Shown here in pieces: positions 31,552 to 44,015 of a DNA stretch of 64,000 nucleotides. The translations under genes and the position numbers were made by a program. Numbering within the stretch: position 1 is the stretch's first letter; each line of letters begins with the position of its first letter. The notes below the pieces were generated by a model. It had not been told where the DNA came from and ran no database searches. It saw only the letters and a list, made by a program, of their open reading frames with translations. The stretch comes from Henckelia pumila (taxonomy: Eukaryota > Streptophyta > Magnoliopsida > Lamiales > Gesneriaceae): NCBI RefSeq assembly GCF_033568475.1, contig NC_133123.1:2480001-2544000 (forward strand), read 5' to 3'.

Positions 31552-34416
31552 TGTAAGGCCCGAAAATATTAAGTTCTTAATGACGGAATTTAAGAGTTAA
31601 ATTCCGAATAAAAGTGAAAAGATGAATTTAAGAATTTATGGAAATCAGATATTTCAATTTTGGGTCCGAAATATTTAATTTGAGGATTTTTTGGATTTTA
31701 AGATTTTAATATCCGGAATTCTTAAATTAACAAATTAAAAATATTTAAATTGATATTTATGGAATTTAAGATGTAAATTCCAAGATTATAAATATCAAGG
31801 ATTTAATTTTAGGATGAAATCCGAGAAAGGGCCAATTTGCAAATATTGAGAAATTCAAGGACTAGAATGTGATAAGGTCCGAACGTATTTAATTTTAATT
31901 CGAGAATATTTAATTTGAGAATATTTAGAGTTAAGAATTAAATTCTAATATTCTTAAATGATTTAGGATTAAAATTGAATTAAATCGCTTGTCCGGGGAC
32001 TGAATTGCATATATGCCAAAGTTCAGGGACCAAATTGCAATTTGCCTTGCAACTTGGCCATAAAAACGTGTAAGTATGTGGGAATTCATCAGAAAGTGCA
32101 GTCAAGGAACCGAGAAGAGAGGAAAAAGGGTTCCAAAGCCATTTTCGATTCTTCAAGCTCCGATATCTTTCGATCCGCCCGATAGAATTTTCGATTGAGC
32201 ATATATTTGCAATCACGGCTCCGAGTGCTACGTTTTGACGTAAGTTTTATGAAGTTCTACCATGTTTGAATTTTATGATGTTGTTAGAATTAAGATTTGA
32301 TTGTATAAACATGTTCTAGCATATACGACGATAGCATATCTAAGACGGGTCGAGAAAAGATCGTCGTTTGAACATGATTTCGATTTTTGAAATAATTTTC
32401 AAAATTCTGAATTTTTGGGGCTGATAATTTCGAAATTGAGCTGATGAATTGATGTTGATATTGAGTTGAGATGAGTAATAAGATTGATGTTATGCTTTTG
32501 GAAACATCGAATTCGATCCGTTACGCCGTCGGTTTGAATTCCGGTCACGGGATCAAGTTGTTAGATTGTTTGATCCTAAATAAGAATGAAATGATATTGA
32601 AAGCTCATATTGAATTAGATATCAATGCATTTTAGATTTGAATTGCAACATATCGAGTGTGAGTCGGCGAACTCGAGAAGTTAGATTTTGAACCGAGAAA
32701 GACTGAAGAAAGTGTGAAGCTAGTTTGCCTTGAATGATTGTACTGATTTGAGCAGATTTTGATGGAAGTTCTTTGATGTTATTTGTCCAGAATTAGAGCT
32801 TCTTCAGAAGGAAAGGTATGAATAGACATTAATAAATGGGCAGAATAACTCGAGATTGTTTCTGATTATCGAGTTGCCTAAAATCACATACATGCATGTT
32901 TAATATATATGTTATTGTTTACGTTTACATAAATGGGATAGATTATTCAAGATAGCTATCTTCTTGAATTCCCAGAATATTTATGTAAATGTTTACTTGT
33001 CTTCTTTGATTTATATTATGTTCTGTATTGAACATGTTTTAAGTATTCCATGTGATGCTTACATATTTGTCGGTATCCTTGAGTGATTATATGATCATAT
33101 GATTATATGATTGATGTGTTCAAGATGTTGTTTTAGCTTATGTATGATTTGATGCATCCAGATTATGTTGCATTCATCTTGAACCCCAGCCTGAAGAGCA
33201 CAGAGGGTTGAAAGACCTAGAGTGCAGATGACGTTTGGAGAACTGTAGTTGAGTGACATGGAATGTAGATTTACTTCCAGAGTTAGATGACTCATGGCAC
33301 GGAATATAGATTTATTTTCAGAGCTAGATGACTCACTATAGTTGCACCCAAGTTAGGGGAATTAAGATATTTAACACCACCTCGAGTGGGAGAGTCGGTG
33401 GTTGGTTAAAGATTTTATTTCCCCGGGATCCCAGAGCTATGATTTATTGATATCAGATTTGATAGCATATTCCTTGGCACATGCATTGCATTTATGCATT
33501 AACCAAGAGATTATTATGGTTTAGAATATGCGGTCATAAATGCTAGCATGTTAGTATTTGACATTCAAGATTTGAATGAGTTTATATGCTTGGTTTTATT
33601 TTATCATAGATGAACGAATATACTATCATGTTTTGTCTGTTATTACATGATTTGAGATTTAAGATTCATTTGGCATATAGATTTAATATGCTTAAATGAT
33701 GTATATGCATGTCGTTCATACTGAGATTTATTCTCACCGGAGTTATCCGGTTGTTGCTTTGTTTATATGTGTGCATTGCATCAGGTTGGGGCATAAGAAA
33801 GTCAGACTTGACTTGGATTGCACGAGATTGAAAGATTAGAAGTGGAGACTCGGGTTTAAGCAGATGACATGTATTTTATGATTTGGTAATCATGTTAGAA
33901 CAACAAGCACTTTTGTATATGTTGTTGTTGAGTATTGATTCATGTATTACAGATATGTAGATTGATGTTTAAATGCATGTCAATTATGTAGAATCATGTT
34001 GGAAATCTTATATGATAGATTATATCATTTTTCAAACTTGATAGCATTAAGAAGACTGATTTTATGCACAGGGCACGGACCCCGTGCATGCCATGGGCAA
34101 GGGTCCGGATGGACTCTGTCCCAAAATTTTTTGAGAAAATGAGGCACGGACCACGTGCAAGCCTCCGTGTAAGGGTCCGTGTGTCCTCTGTTCTGCAACT
34201 CCTTTGATTTCAATTTTTGCATAGGCACGGACCCTTGTCCAGAACAGGCACGGACCCCGTGCCCTGGTCCGTGCAAGGGTCCGGACCAGGGTCTGTGTAT
34301 GTAAAAAAAAAAATAAAAATTTAGTCTTTGATTTTCTTCGTTCAAGTGTGATTCTTTTATGATTAAATGTTAATTTGCCCCTTAAAATGATATTAGCACC
34401 TGAGGTCCCCACAACA
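31552..34416 (+). mobile_element. Solo LTR (2865 bp) of another Gypsy family nested in gag
   Basis: Starts TGTAAGGCCCGAAAATATTA and ends CCCACAACA, flanked by perfect tgctc duplications (31547-31551, 34417-34421). The gag reading frame resumes right after. No internal region is present. TGTAAGGCCCG starts are common in long LTRs of plant chromovirus-like Gypsy elements; family not assigned. Its first ~900 bp is repeated at 29801-30704 by the tandem duplication. Confidence 0.85.
34071..34285. repeat. GGCACGGACC repeats near the 3' end of the nested LTR
   Basis: At least four copies of ggcacggacc, with interspersed inverted ggtccgtg words, give a GC-rich block in AT-rich surroundings. It could form hairpins. 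Confidence 0.75.
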
Positions 34417-34421
34417 TGCTC

Positions 34422-35644
34422 AGTCTGGATTGTATGAGGAATCATTTGTTCGAACTTATCCCATGATGACTTCTCGGGGGGAAAATACTTATTCTCACCC
34501 TTTGAATGGGCCAGCACCAATGGATCAGGATATATTGAGGGAAATGGTGTTGGATCTATATGGACCTGGGATTAGGCCAATGGTTAGGCCAAAATTCCAC
34601 AAGCCTTATTCAGAGATCATTGTCATTAATAATCCTTACCCCAAAGGTTTCAAGGTACCTGATTTTACATTGTTCTCAGGAGATGATGATCAATCTTCTA
34701 CGGAACACATAGCACGGTTCACCATTCAATGTGGTATGTTGGCTAACTATGAAAATTTCTCATTCTTTAAATGAGGTTGTTCCCGAATACTCTTACTGGA
34801 ACAGCTTTTACGTGGTACACTCAATTGTCAAGGAACTCTATTTTTACTTGGCATGAGTTAGAAAAGTTGTTTCATACTCAGTTCTACCGAACGAAACCAG
34901 AGACTAGTATTGCTGATCTATCCCGATTAACCCAAAAATCTGGAGAAACAACATGGTTGTTCATTGAACGATTCAAGAAATTAAAAATCCGTTGTAAAGT
35001 GTTCCTGCCAGAACCTGAATTTTTCAAATTGGCTCAAAGAGGATTAGACTTTGAGTTGAGGAAAAAGTTTCAGGGTACTGAATTTTGTGATTTCTATGAA
35101 ATGGCCGCGAAAGTGGCTGAGTATGAAGAGCTCCTGCAGGAAGAGTCTTGAAGAAAGACAACTACTATTGGTTCTTATTTATCAAGACGTGGAGAATGTT
35201 TCATTGGCAGAGGTAGGTAAATCAGGGTCCTTTGTATGCCTGTCTTTAAAGCACAAGGCATGAGAATCAATAAAATCAGGTTCCTCAATGATGCAAGGTC
35301 AGAATGTCGTACAGTACACATTTGATGTGTCAAAAACAGAAGAAATCTTTGATTTCCTGGTCAAGGAAAAGTTTATCACTTTTCCAACAGATCATCGTAT
35401 CCCAACGAAAGAGGAATTGAAAGAAAAAGAATACTGTAAGTATCATAATTCCTTTAATCATATCACTAATGCTTGTTGGGCTCTCAGGAACATTGTCCAG
35501 GATAGGATTACAAAGGGAATACTGATGTTTCCTGAAAAGAAAGACACAATGTTGAGAGACAAAGATCCTTTTCCTCCAGTGGCTCAAGTGAACGTCAGTA
35601 CTCCGGATCTAAGAAACATCATCAACCAAAAAATGGAGTTCTGA
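34422..35644 (+). pseudogene. Gypsy gag core (capsid) and zinc-knuckle-like region, broken
   Basis: Capsid region: FTLFSGDDDQSSTEHIARF, then a TGA near 34771, then FPNTLTGTAFTWYTQL, FHTQFYRTKP, LAQRGLDFELRKKF. This is the Retrotrans_gag pattern (W-H-E-L-E-K-L-F, E-R-F-K-K-L). A further segment at 35288-35644 has YCKYHNSFNHITNACWALRN, the Cys/His arrangement found before protease in Tat-type elements. Frames are broken at about 34771 and 35151. Structural role only; inactive here. Confidence 0.88.
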
Positions 35645-35656
35645 CGAGACAAGGAG

Positions 35657-36877
35657 ATGCATATGAGGAAACCAGTGAAGCAAGGTTGGGTTCCCAAAGA
35701 TATGCTGTTTGAGGTCAGAAAAGGGAATTACAAAGATAAAACCAATTGGTGTAGAAATAATGACAGGATTCAGGAACATAGAGAAAGAACCATGGCCAAT
35801 GGGCCAAGGAATTCTTTTGATAGTTCCAGACGAACATGCTCAGGGGGCAACAAGTGGGTTCCACAACAAATAAGAGTATATCATCAAACCAATAGACAAA
35901 CGAAAGTGAACCATGGTCAAGGAACTCGAGATTTGCAAAAGGATAAACCGAGGTTTGTTGTTCCACCGAATGTGCAACCTGAAGGACAATGTCAGTTATT
36001 ACGTCATAAAAAATTTCCTTTTCCGCTTACAAGAACTCAAAAAAGAAGGTTTTTACGAGAGAAAGCAAGGGCACGCCGAGTTGGAGAAGGACCATCTATA
36101 CCAAATAAAAGTAAATTTGGTAGAAAGGCAACAGAAGACAAAGAATTTGAGGATGATGATTTGTTGTCTGATGAGGAACCAATTATCAAGAAACAAGTTA
36201 GTTTCCAAGTTGGCGAATTCACCATATCGGTGGATTGTGCCACTGGATCTGTGATTTTCCCGGATATGTTTAAGTCCAAGGAAAAGCCTGCTGATCGAGT
36301 GGACTTAATGCAGGACGAGGTTTCTAAAGAACCATTCCATGGTGTTACTATATAAGAAGACCCACATAAACCAAAGAGAGTGGTTATTGAGAAACCTGCT
36401 ATTGAGATGACCAAGCATATCAGACATTTGTATATCAAGGCCCATGTGAATGGTCACCCAATATCAAGGGTTTTAATTGATAATGGTTCTGCAGTAAATA
36501 TCTTACCATTAAGGGTGTTCAAGAACCTTGGAAAAGAGGAAACTGATCTCATCCCTACAGAGGTTTCTGTGACAGCATTCACTGGGGAAGCCACTAAGAC
36601 TGTTGGAGTATTCCCTGCAAAGGTTTTGGTGGGAAGTAAAACATCGATTTCAGCATTCTTTGTGGTCAATTCTTCTGCCAATTTTCAGGCTTTGTTAGGC
36701 CGAGATTGGATCCATGCAAATCATTGCATACCTTCGCCAATGCATCAGTTCCTGATGTTTTGGATTGGAGATGATGTGGAGATTGTTCAAGCAGATTCAC
36801 AACCTTTCCAAGCAAGTTCTAGCGTCGTTGAATCCAGGTATTACAATGGTGATTTCGGACCAATTAAGTTCTATTGA
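35657..36877 (+). pseudogene. Gypsy gag-pol linker and aspartic protease
   Basis: 35657-36355 is a basic linker without a named domain. 36380-36877 holds the retropepsin-like region. The active-site motif reads IDNGSAVNILP, a D-N-G variant in place of DSG/DTG, and the second conserved word is ALLGRDWI. A stop separates the two frames near 36355. The DNG form recurs in Tat elements, so it is not by itself a lesion. Confidence 0.83.
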
Positions 36878-37249
36878 AAGAACAAAAGTGGCCAACCTAA
36901 ATCCGTGTATATGGAGACACTGGAAACCAATGAAATGTTAATAGAATTCTCAAGACCACGGTCATTGCGCCTCCTAGGCCGATGATTCAGCCACTCATTG
37001 TAGGTGTTAATGATTGAGTTCCATCAAGTGGAACTAGAGGTAGCTGCAACCTCCATCAAGAAAGCCCAAGTGCAGCAAACAATTGACTTGATACGGGATA
37101 GTTTATTATAGGAAGTGAATGGGTCAGAGATTATTTTTGAAGAAGAACTTGATTATTTTGAGGAATTACAGCTGGGAGATCTCTCATATGCACCATCACA
37201 GTTAGAGGATCACCAACCTTAGGTTCAAGATCCATTAGAGGAAATAAAC

Positions 37250-38596
37250 TTGGGAGATTTGGATAATCCGAAACCTGTGTATATTAGTGCGTTGCTCACG
37301 GATGAATTGAAGATCATGATGAAAGAGTTATTGGCAGAATTTCAAGATTGTTTTGCTTGGAGTTATGAAGACATACCAGGGTTAGATCGGCACTTGGTAG
37401 AACATCGTCTTCCTATCAAAGACGATTTCAAACCATACAAACAACCATCAAGGCGAATGTCTAAAGAAGTAGAAACAAAGGTAAAGGATGAAATAGAGAA
37501 ATTGTTGAAAGCAGGGTTCATTAGACCAATCAAATATGCGGAATGGCTGTCAAATGTAGTTCATGTAATTAAAAAGAATGGGAAGTTGAGAGTTTGTATT
37601 GATTTCAGGGATCTTAATAGAGACACTCCAAAAGATTTATATGTGATGCCAATAACTGATATGCTCATTGACTCAGTAGCCAACATTGAATTATTGTCTT
37701 TTATGAATGGTTATTCTGGGTATAACCAAATAAAAATTGATGAAAGAGATACCTCAAAGACTGCCTTTAGGTGTCCAGGTGCTATTGGTACTTTCGAATG
37801 GCTTGTGATGTCATTCGGATTAAAGAACGCTGGTGCAACTTACCAAAGGGCAATGAATGCAATCTTTCATGATATGATTAACCACTTCATTGAAGTATAT
37901 ATCGATGATATTGTGGTGAAGTCAAGAAAAACATAAGATCATGTGGAGCATTTGAGAAAGAGTTTCGAAAGGATGCGGAAACATAATCTAAAGTTAAATC
38001 CAATGAAATGTGCCTTTGGAGTTAAAGCTGGGAACTTCCTGGGGTTTTTGGTGCACCAGCGTGGTGTTGAAGTGGATCAAAACAAGTCCAACGTCATTCT
38101 AGAGGCTAGGCCACCAAAGAGTAAAAAGGAACTACAGAGATTCTTGGGCCAGGTAAATTACTTAAGAAGATTCATTTCGAACCTGGTAGGTAAAACTAAA
38201 GAATTTTCCCAGTTATTGAAGCTCAAGGAAACTAATGAATTCATGTGGGAAGCTCACCACCAAGAAGCGTTTGAGAGAATAAAGGAATATTTATCCAAAC
38301 CACCAATATTGATGCCTCCAAGGTATGGAGTTCCTTTGAAATTATATATTGCAGCCGCTCCGAAATCAATAGGGTGTTTATTAGCCCAAAACAATGAAGA
38401 AAATAAAGAGCATACTATATATTATTTAAGTCGTTCACTCCATGAGGTGGAATGTAAATATTCTGTTATTGAAAAATTGTGTTTGACTCTGTTCTATGCA
38501 TGTACTAAATTGAGACATTATTTAATTCAGTCAACTGTATTTGTTGTGTCAAAAACTGATTTGGTCAAATACATTCTTAGTAGACCTGTGTTGTAA
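37250..38596 (+). pseudogene. Gypsy reverse transcriptase and first RNase H
   Basis: RT motifs in order: EIEKLLKAGFIRPIKYAEWL, LRVCIDFRDLNRDTPKD, GYSGYNQI, TAFRCPGAIGTFEW, MSFGLKNAGATYQRAMN and the catalytic YIDDIVVKS (about 37900). A TAA at 37934-37936 follows directly; homology resumes at DHVEHLRKSFERMRKH. The RNase H/connection part (38100-38590) includes FLGQVNYLRRFI, LLAQNN and YYLSRSLHEVECKYSVIEK. The frame ends in a stop near 38594. Confidence 0.93.
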
Positions 38597-38730
38597 GATA
38601 GAATTGGCAAATGGTCATTAGCATTAACAGAGTTTACATTGATTTATTGCTCTCAAAAATCCATACAGGGACAGGCTATCGCAGATTTCTTTGCTCATCA
38701 TCCAGGTTCTGATGAGTCAATACCAGAGAA

Positions 38731-39288
38731 TTGGAAATCCCTGTGTATGGGATCGAAGAACCACCATGGACATTGAAATTTGATGGGTCTAGCACTGAAG
38801 GAACTGCGGGTGCAGGCATAGTAATTATATCTCCAACCGGAATAAAAATAGCTTTGTCCTTTAATCTGGATTTTTCTTGTACTAACAATCAAGCTAAATA
38901 TGAAGCATTAGTAATTGGGTTGGAGGTGCTCAAAGATTTGCAAGCAAAGAATGTTCAAGTAATTGGAGACTCACAGTTGGTACTTTGGCAAGTAGCTGGA
39001 GAGTATAAATGTACGAGTCTATCATTGATTCCTTATTTTGCAGTCGCTTCCCAGCTGGCTGATGATTTTGAGGAGATAAATTTTCAATATGTACCAAGAC
39101 AGCAAAATTGGGAGGCCAATGAATTAGCGCAAATTGCTTCGAGCTTGAGATTGTCTGAGGAACTCACTCATCGATTAGTGTTAATTCAGAAAAGGAATCA
39201 TCCTTCTATCATGCAAAGGGGATTACAAATTGAGACTTTTAATGTGGATGTTAATTTGGCAGGTGATTGGAGAGAGGAACTAAAATAA
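38731..39288 (+). pseudogene. Second, archaeal-type RNase H (aRNH) of the Gypsy element
   Basis: Motifs LKFDGSSTEGTAGAGIVI (first Asp), NNQAKYEALVIGLEVL (Glu), VIGDSQLV (second Asp) and QQNWEANELAQIAS form a complete extra RNase H domain after the usual one. This is the diagnostic domain of the Tat lineage. The active-site residues are present, but flanking frames are broken on both sides. Confidence 0.9.
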
Positions 39289-39324
39289 GTCTTACAGTTC
39301 CCCGAGAAACCAACTCCTTACAAT

Positions 39325-40531
39325 TTGAGGATGAAAATCCTTAATTATATATTGGTAGAAGATGATTTATATAGGAAAGAAATGGATGGTTTGTTGTTGA
39401 GATGCATTGGGTTCCCTGAGGCAATGGAAGTCATGAAACATGTTCATGAAGGAGTATGTGGTGCACATCAATCAGGAATTAAGATGAGATGGCTCGTGAG
39501 GAGGCATGGATATTATTGGTCATCAATGTTGAGGGATTGCATTAGATACTCTAAAGGATGTCAACCTTTTCAAAGACATGGCAATATCCAACGGGTTCCT
39601 GCTGATAAAATGTATGCCATTATAAAACCATGGCCGTTTCGAGGTTGGGCTATGGATTTGATCGGGAAAATTTACCCATCTTCATCTAAAGGCCATAATT
39701 TCATTATTGTGGCCACAGACTTCTTTACCAAATGGGTGGATGCTATACCATTGAAAAAGGTGAAACAAAAAGATGTGATCGATTTTATCAAGGAGCACAT
39801 CATACATCGATTTGGTATACCAAAATCTATTATTACAGATCAAGGAACCATGTTTGTAGGGTCGGAAGTCAAAGATTTTGCAACAGATTATGCCATTAAG
39901 CTACACTGTTCTTCGCCATATTACCCTCAGGCCAATGGTCAAGCAGAAGCCTATAATAAAGTGCTGATTCAAATCTTGCAGAAAATGATGGAAGACAATC
40001 CAAGAGATTGGCCTAGGCTATTATCTGAAACATTATGGGCGTACAAAACATCAAAGAGAACCGCAACCGGGGTGAGTTCTTTTGCATTGGCTTATGGGCA
40101 TGAAGTTGTATTGCCTATGGAGATCATGGTTCCGTCATTATGAATAGCTATACAAAATCATTTGATTCCGGAAACATACAGTGAAGCCATGATCACAGAG
40201 TTAGAGGATCTTGATGATACACGAATGTAAGCTCTCAATAGCCTCGTGCTCCAAAAAGAAAAGGTGGCTCGGAGTTACAATAAACGGGTTAGAAAGAAGT
40301 CGTTTCATAAAAGGAGACTTGGTTTGGAAAGTCATACTACCTGTGGGAGTTAAGGATAGAGAATTGGAAAAATGGTCACCAAATTGGGAAGGACCATTTA
40401 TAGTTCATCGAGTTTTGGACGGAAACGCTTATTGGCTAGCCAATGTAGAAGGGGAACCTAACAAACGATGCATCAATGGCAGATATCTGAAGCAATACAT
40501 TCCTAGTATGCGAGAGGAACATGCTCTATAA
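39325..40531 (+). pseudogene. Gypsy integrase, broken, with altered zinc finger
   Basis: The HHCC region begins HVHEGVCGAHQSGIKM. The usual CxxC of the second half reads CQPF, so the last Cys is replaced by Phe. The DDE core shows D in AMDLIGKI, D in ITDQGTMF and E in NGQAEAYNK. A TGA at 40141 cuts the C-terminal part, which resumes at 40211-40531 with GDLVWKVILPVG and NWEGPFIVHRVL (chromodomain-free C-terminal barrel). Confidence 0.9.
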
Positions 40532-40771
40532 GTAATGTAAAGTGGTTGTAAACGCCACAGTTGTAATTATCAGGCTAAATAATGGCCGAGTGTTTGTAAA
40601 TAAATAAAGCAGTTGAGAAATTGCAGGAATGATTGCATAAAATAACTAACGATAAATGGTCACTCAGACCATTAGTCTGAAACAGAGAAGAAACTTAAAT
40701 GTTCAAAAGCAGGCGTTTGAAAATGTTTTAACAACAAAAATAAATATTGTTTTCTCCATGAAACAGTGAAA

Positions 40772-43572
40772 TTAACCTAGTGAGGCTGCCAATTCTTCCC
40801 ACTTCTGCTTACATTCTAGCTGTATAGACATGGATTCATTCAAAATGGTGTTCCATCCTTGATACTCAGATTTTTGATTCACCAATTGAATCTCAGTGTC
40901 GCCAATCTCTTGGTCAGCCGACAGTATTTGTGCTTTGAGAGATTCGCCTTCCTCAAGTAGTTGTACTTTATTGGCTTCACAGGTAGCCAATTCTCTCTTC
41001 AAATGCGATATTTGTTCTTCCACATTGTCAAAAGTTTGACCCACTTCAATCAGTTTGTTGACATTACTCTCTCTCACTCTTTTGAGATTATCCAAAGCTT
41101 CTTTAGAGGCCCTGGAAGTCTTTATTCTGACCGAGAACTCGGTATGTTTGTTCACCGCATCTCGGGCCTGTGAAAGGATAGAAGGTAGAGAATGAGAAGC
41201 CATACCTAGTGGGGATTCGGTAAACCCTTGGGAACTCTGAAGCAAGTGAAAAGCCGTTAGAAGTTCTTGATATTGTTGCTCTGTTAATGTGAGTAAATCC
41301 TGAGTGATTAAAGACTTGATGGTGGTCATAGCGTGATTGACGGACTCTATGCTGGGATGGGGTGGAACCTCTGGAATGGGTTCACTTTTGACGTCTTGCA
41401 AAAAATGGAAATCTAAGTCCATCGTGACTGAAGGAAGAGTGCACATTTGAATCCGTCGAGAAGAATAATCCTGCAAAAGGTACCAGGAGGTATTGAAATA
41501 ATAAAAATAGGTACAAGAATATGGTTGTAAACAAAGTGTTACCTCGACAGCAGTTGATACGGTGGCTAAGTTGGAAACTTGTGCAACATGGGGAGCATGA
41601 ATGGGAATACTTAGTTTGGGAAAAGGAGCTTTTGAAGATATGCCAATGATGATTTGCGCCGCAATGATGTTCTCAGTAACATCAGCAGGTGTTGGGTGCT
41701 TGAAGAGAGGCACTGCATCTTTCAATGGCATGGAACTCATTGGTTGAGTTACCTCAATAGTTGATCCAGGGGCATCAACATTGAAGGGAATTGAGGAAAC
41801 AGATATGGTGTCATCATCTTCTAAATCAACAGGAACCTCAACTACGTGAAGGTTGCATGGCCAATCTTCGTGATACACGGGTACTTTTTCTGACTTTGGC
41901 AGGGGAATGTTCTTTTGGCACTCCACTACCCATGGTTTTCAATTTTTTGACAGAGGTTTGAACTGCTAAAGGAAGGAAAGTAATAATAAGTAAGAAAGTT
42001 AATTTTAAAAGTCCAATTTAGAGATTGTACAATTACCAGGAGGAACTGTCAAAGCAGCGGTAAGAGCTTGGTATTTGGGAGTCCACCATGACATAAAAAG
42101 AACAATGCTTTCCCGAGTCACTTCCTGAATTGGAGCTTGAAAGAAGGATCCCCATACTAGGTTTAATTTAGCCGTTGGTAAAGAAAAACGACGATCAACT
42201 AGCTAGCTCATCCCAAATGTTCTCAGGTAACTGTTAAGGAAAGAAAAAGTGGTTTTCGTGTACAGTAGGAGGAAAGCCAAATTTTCGGGCCACGATCAAA
42301 GGATTGTATATTTCAAAAGGGAGAATGGCATTATCATTGGCAAAGGTACCACTGCTGATCAAAAATTTTAAATGAAGACAAGCAAGTCGTATGTCATCAA
42401 CAACTTGTGAAAAAGACCTGCTTTGGTGAGACATGAAACGCAAGATCCAAGGATAATTTGCCGTGTTGAGAAACACTGGCAAATAGTAAACACGCCCTCT
42501 CCAAGAGTATTGAAAAAAGTCATTAAGAAATCCTTAGAAACTGTATTGATGCAATAATAAATAGCATTACTGTCAGAAGGATTAATGCTAGTAAACGGAA
42601 GGTTTCTAATGTCTGGAAAATAGGAAAAGAGCCACAACTGCAAGAACCAGCAAACACCTTGAAGTTTGCGAAGGGGAGTATCGAGTACACTTTTACTCAA
42701 CCCTCGGTAGACAGATCCTAAGAACATGACCCCTAAATTGACAAGGTTCCCAATACTCAACAGACGCGCAAGGGATAAGTATTCTGCGGATGGTCAACCA
42801 GAAGCAGGACAAAACAAAAATTTGCAAACGAGTACCCACATAAACAAGATATGTTCATCAGCATTTGGGGTCTCAGAGGCGGTATGCCAAGTTCCTATGA
42901 TAGAATCATAGGAGGTGTAGTTCAGATATTCATCTGGGAGATTTGGAACATCCGTCATCGAGATGACACCTATCAATTCTAGACCAATGATGGGAATCCT
43001 TAGTAAACGGAGGATATCATGAAGAGTAATGGTCATTGGTCCACAAGCGAATATGAAAGAATTGCAAGAGGGAGACCAAACGGAGTGCAGATTCTAATAA
43101 GTTGGTTTGCAACGGAAACGGACCTTTCGTAAGCTGAATGAAGTAATACAACCCTTGGGATTTCCAAATATCACCAAAATGGGGTTCCAGTTTATCGATC
43201 CAATTCACCCATTCAGGAGAAAAACAGGGCCAAGATTTGAATTTAGCCGCTTTAGAAGGATGTTGTACAGAACTGGTCAAAAGTAGTGAGGACGCCGATA
43301 AAGAATCAAGGGGAAACAGGTTGGAAAAGACCGCTGAGGGCAAGGGAACTTCTACATACGGAGCGTGGGTTATGGTTGCCAAAACTTCAACGCAATTAGG
43401 TCTAATAAGGGGATTGGTAGGCCTGTGAGGAACATAAGTCAAATAAAGACAACAGGAGTGCCAAGAAATCAAAGCGACGATAATATTAGCCGTGAGCTCA
43501 AGGAGATTGAACTTACCTGATGACCTTCATGTCCTCAGGAGCGATTGATGAAATGGCAGGAGTAGACGCCAT
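40772..43572 (-). pseudogene. Antisense, intron-containing plant mobile domain (PMD) gene inside the Gypsy element
   Basis: It runs opposite to the retrotransposon between integrase and 3' LTR. Exon 1 43572-43517 (MASTPAISSIAPEDMKVI) joins in frame to 43422 via a GTAAGT..CACAG intron. The PMD region (about 43420-42370) shows WIDKLEPHFGDIW, GPMTITLHDILRLLRIPI, WHTASETPNADEHILF and LQLWLFSYFP, spread over shifted frames. Further GT..AG introns fit near 42037-41967 and 41542-41473. The C-terminal part (about 41350-40780) is a predicted coiled coil (FDNVEEQISHLKREL and onward). PMD proteins of the MAIN/MAIL1 group act in nuclear silencing in plants, and PMD-C forms are known in retrotransposons. 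Frameshifts near 43090 and 42790 suggest this copy is dead. Confidence 0.75.
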
Positions 43573-43977
43573 GGAAAAGAAGGAGTAAAATACTGCACAA
43601 ATAAAAGGTGAATTAAGCCATTGAAGGGTATTTTCTGTTGTGTATGCAGGTTTCAGCAGATGAACCACCAAAGGGATATAAACTTACTGGTTGGAGAAGC
43701 AGCGGGATGTCAGACCAAAAGCTAGGCTATCGAGGTTTTACACAATGCAAAGGGATGAAACTCTAAACCAGCTCAAAATAATTACTCGGTGAAGATGAAA
43801 AGCCCTAAGGAAAGATAAAGAGATGCGCGAATATGAGGAACAATAATGATAATGCTGAGGTGACGTGATCAAATGATTCAAAATTTGAAGAATTGGATCA
43901 TTGAGATTTTTCTTGAAAACCAAGTCATAAAGCATATCCATTGGCTCGATAGGTAGTGAGAAATTCATCATCCAGTT

Positions 43978-44000
43978 TTGATGGCCCAATGGGCCATCAA
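43978..44000. repeat. Perfect 23-nt palindrome before the Gypsy polypurine tract
   Basis: Arms TTGATGGCCCA and TGGGCCATCAA around a single A. Each arm holds a site II word (TGGGCC). It lies about 400 bp upstream of the antisense gene's ATG and 16 bp before the 3' LTR, so it could be a promoter element of the antisense gene. The polypurine stretch (gcaggggg) follows. Confidence 0.7.
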
Positions 44001-44015
44001 CCTGCAGGGGGCAAT

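Larger units (their letters stand above)
28964..32455 (+). repeat. 1.75-kb tandem duplication within the Gypsy element
   Basis: Copy 1 is 28964-30704 and copy 2 is 30709-32455. The unit covers the 3' part of the LTR, the primer-binding region, the gag N-terminal frame and the first ~900 bp of the nested foreign LTR. The junction (atgt-agaattag) carries a few bases of filler or microhomology. Copies differ by scattered substitutions and small indels. Because the nested LTR start is inside both copies (29801, 31552), the duplication postdates that insertion. Confidence 0.92.

Noticed and set aside
34025-34520. Minus-strand frames of 106 and 152 codons
   Set aside because: They arise from the GGCACGGACC repeat block and the LTR/gag junction, with no domain.
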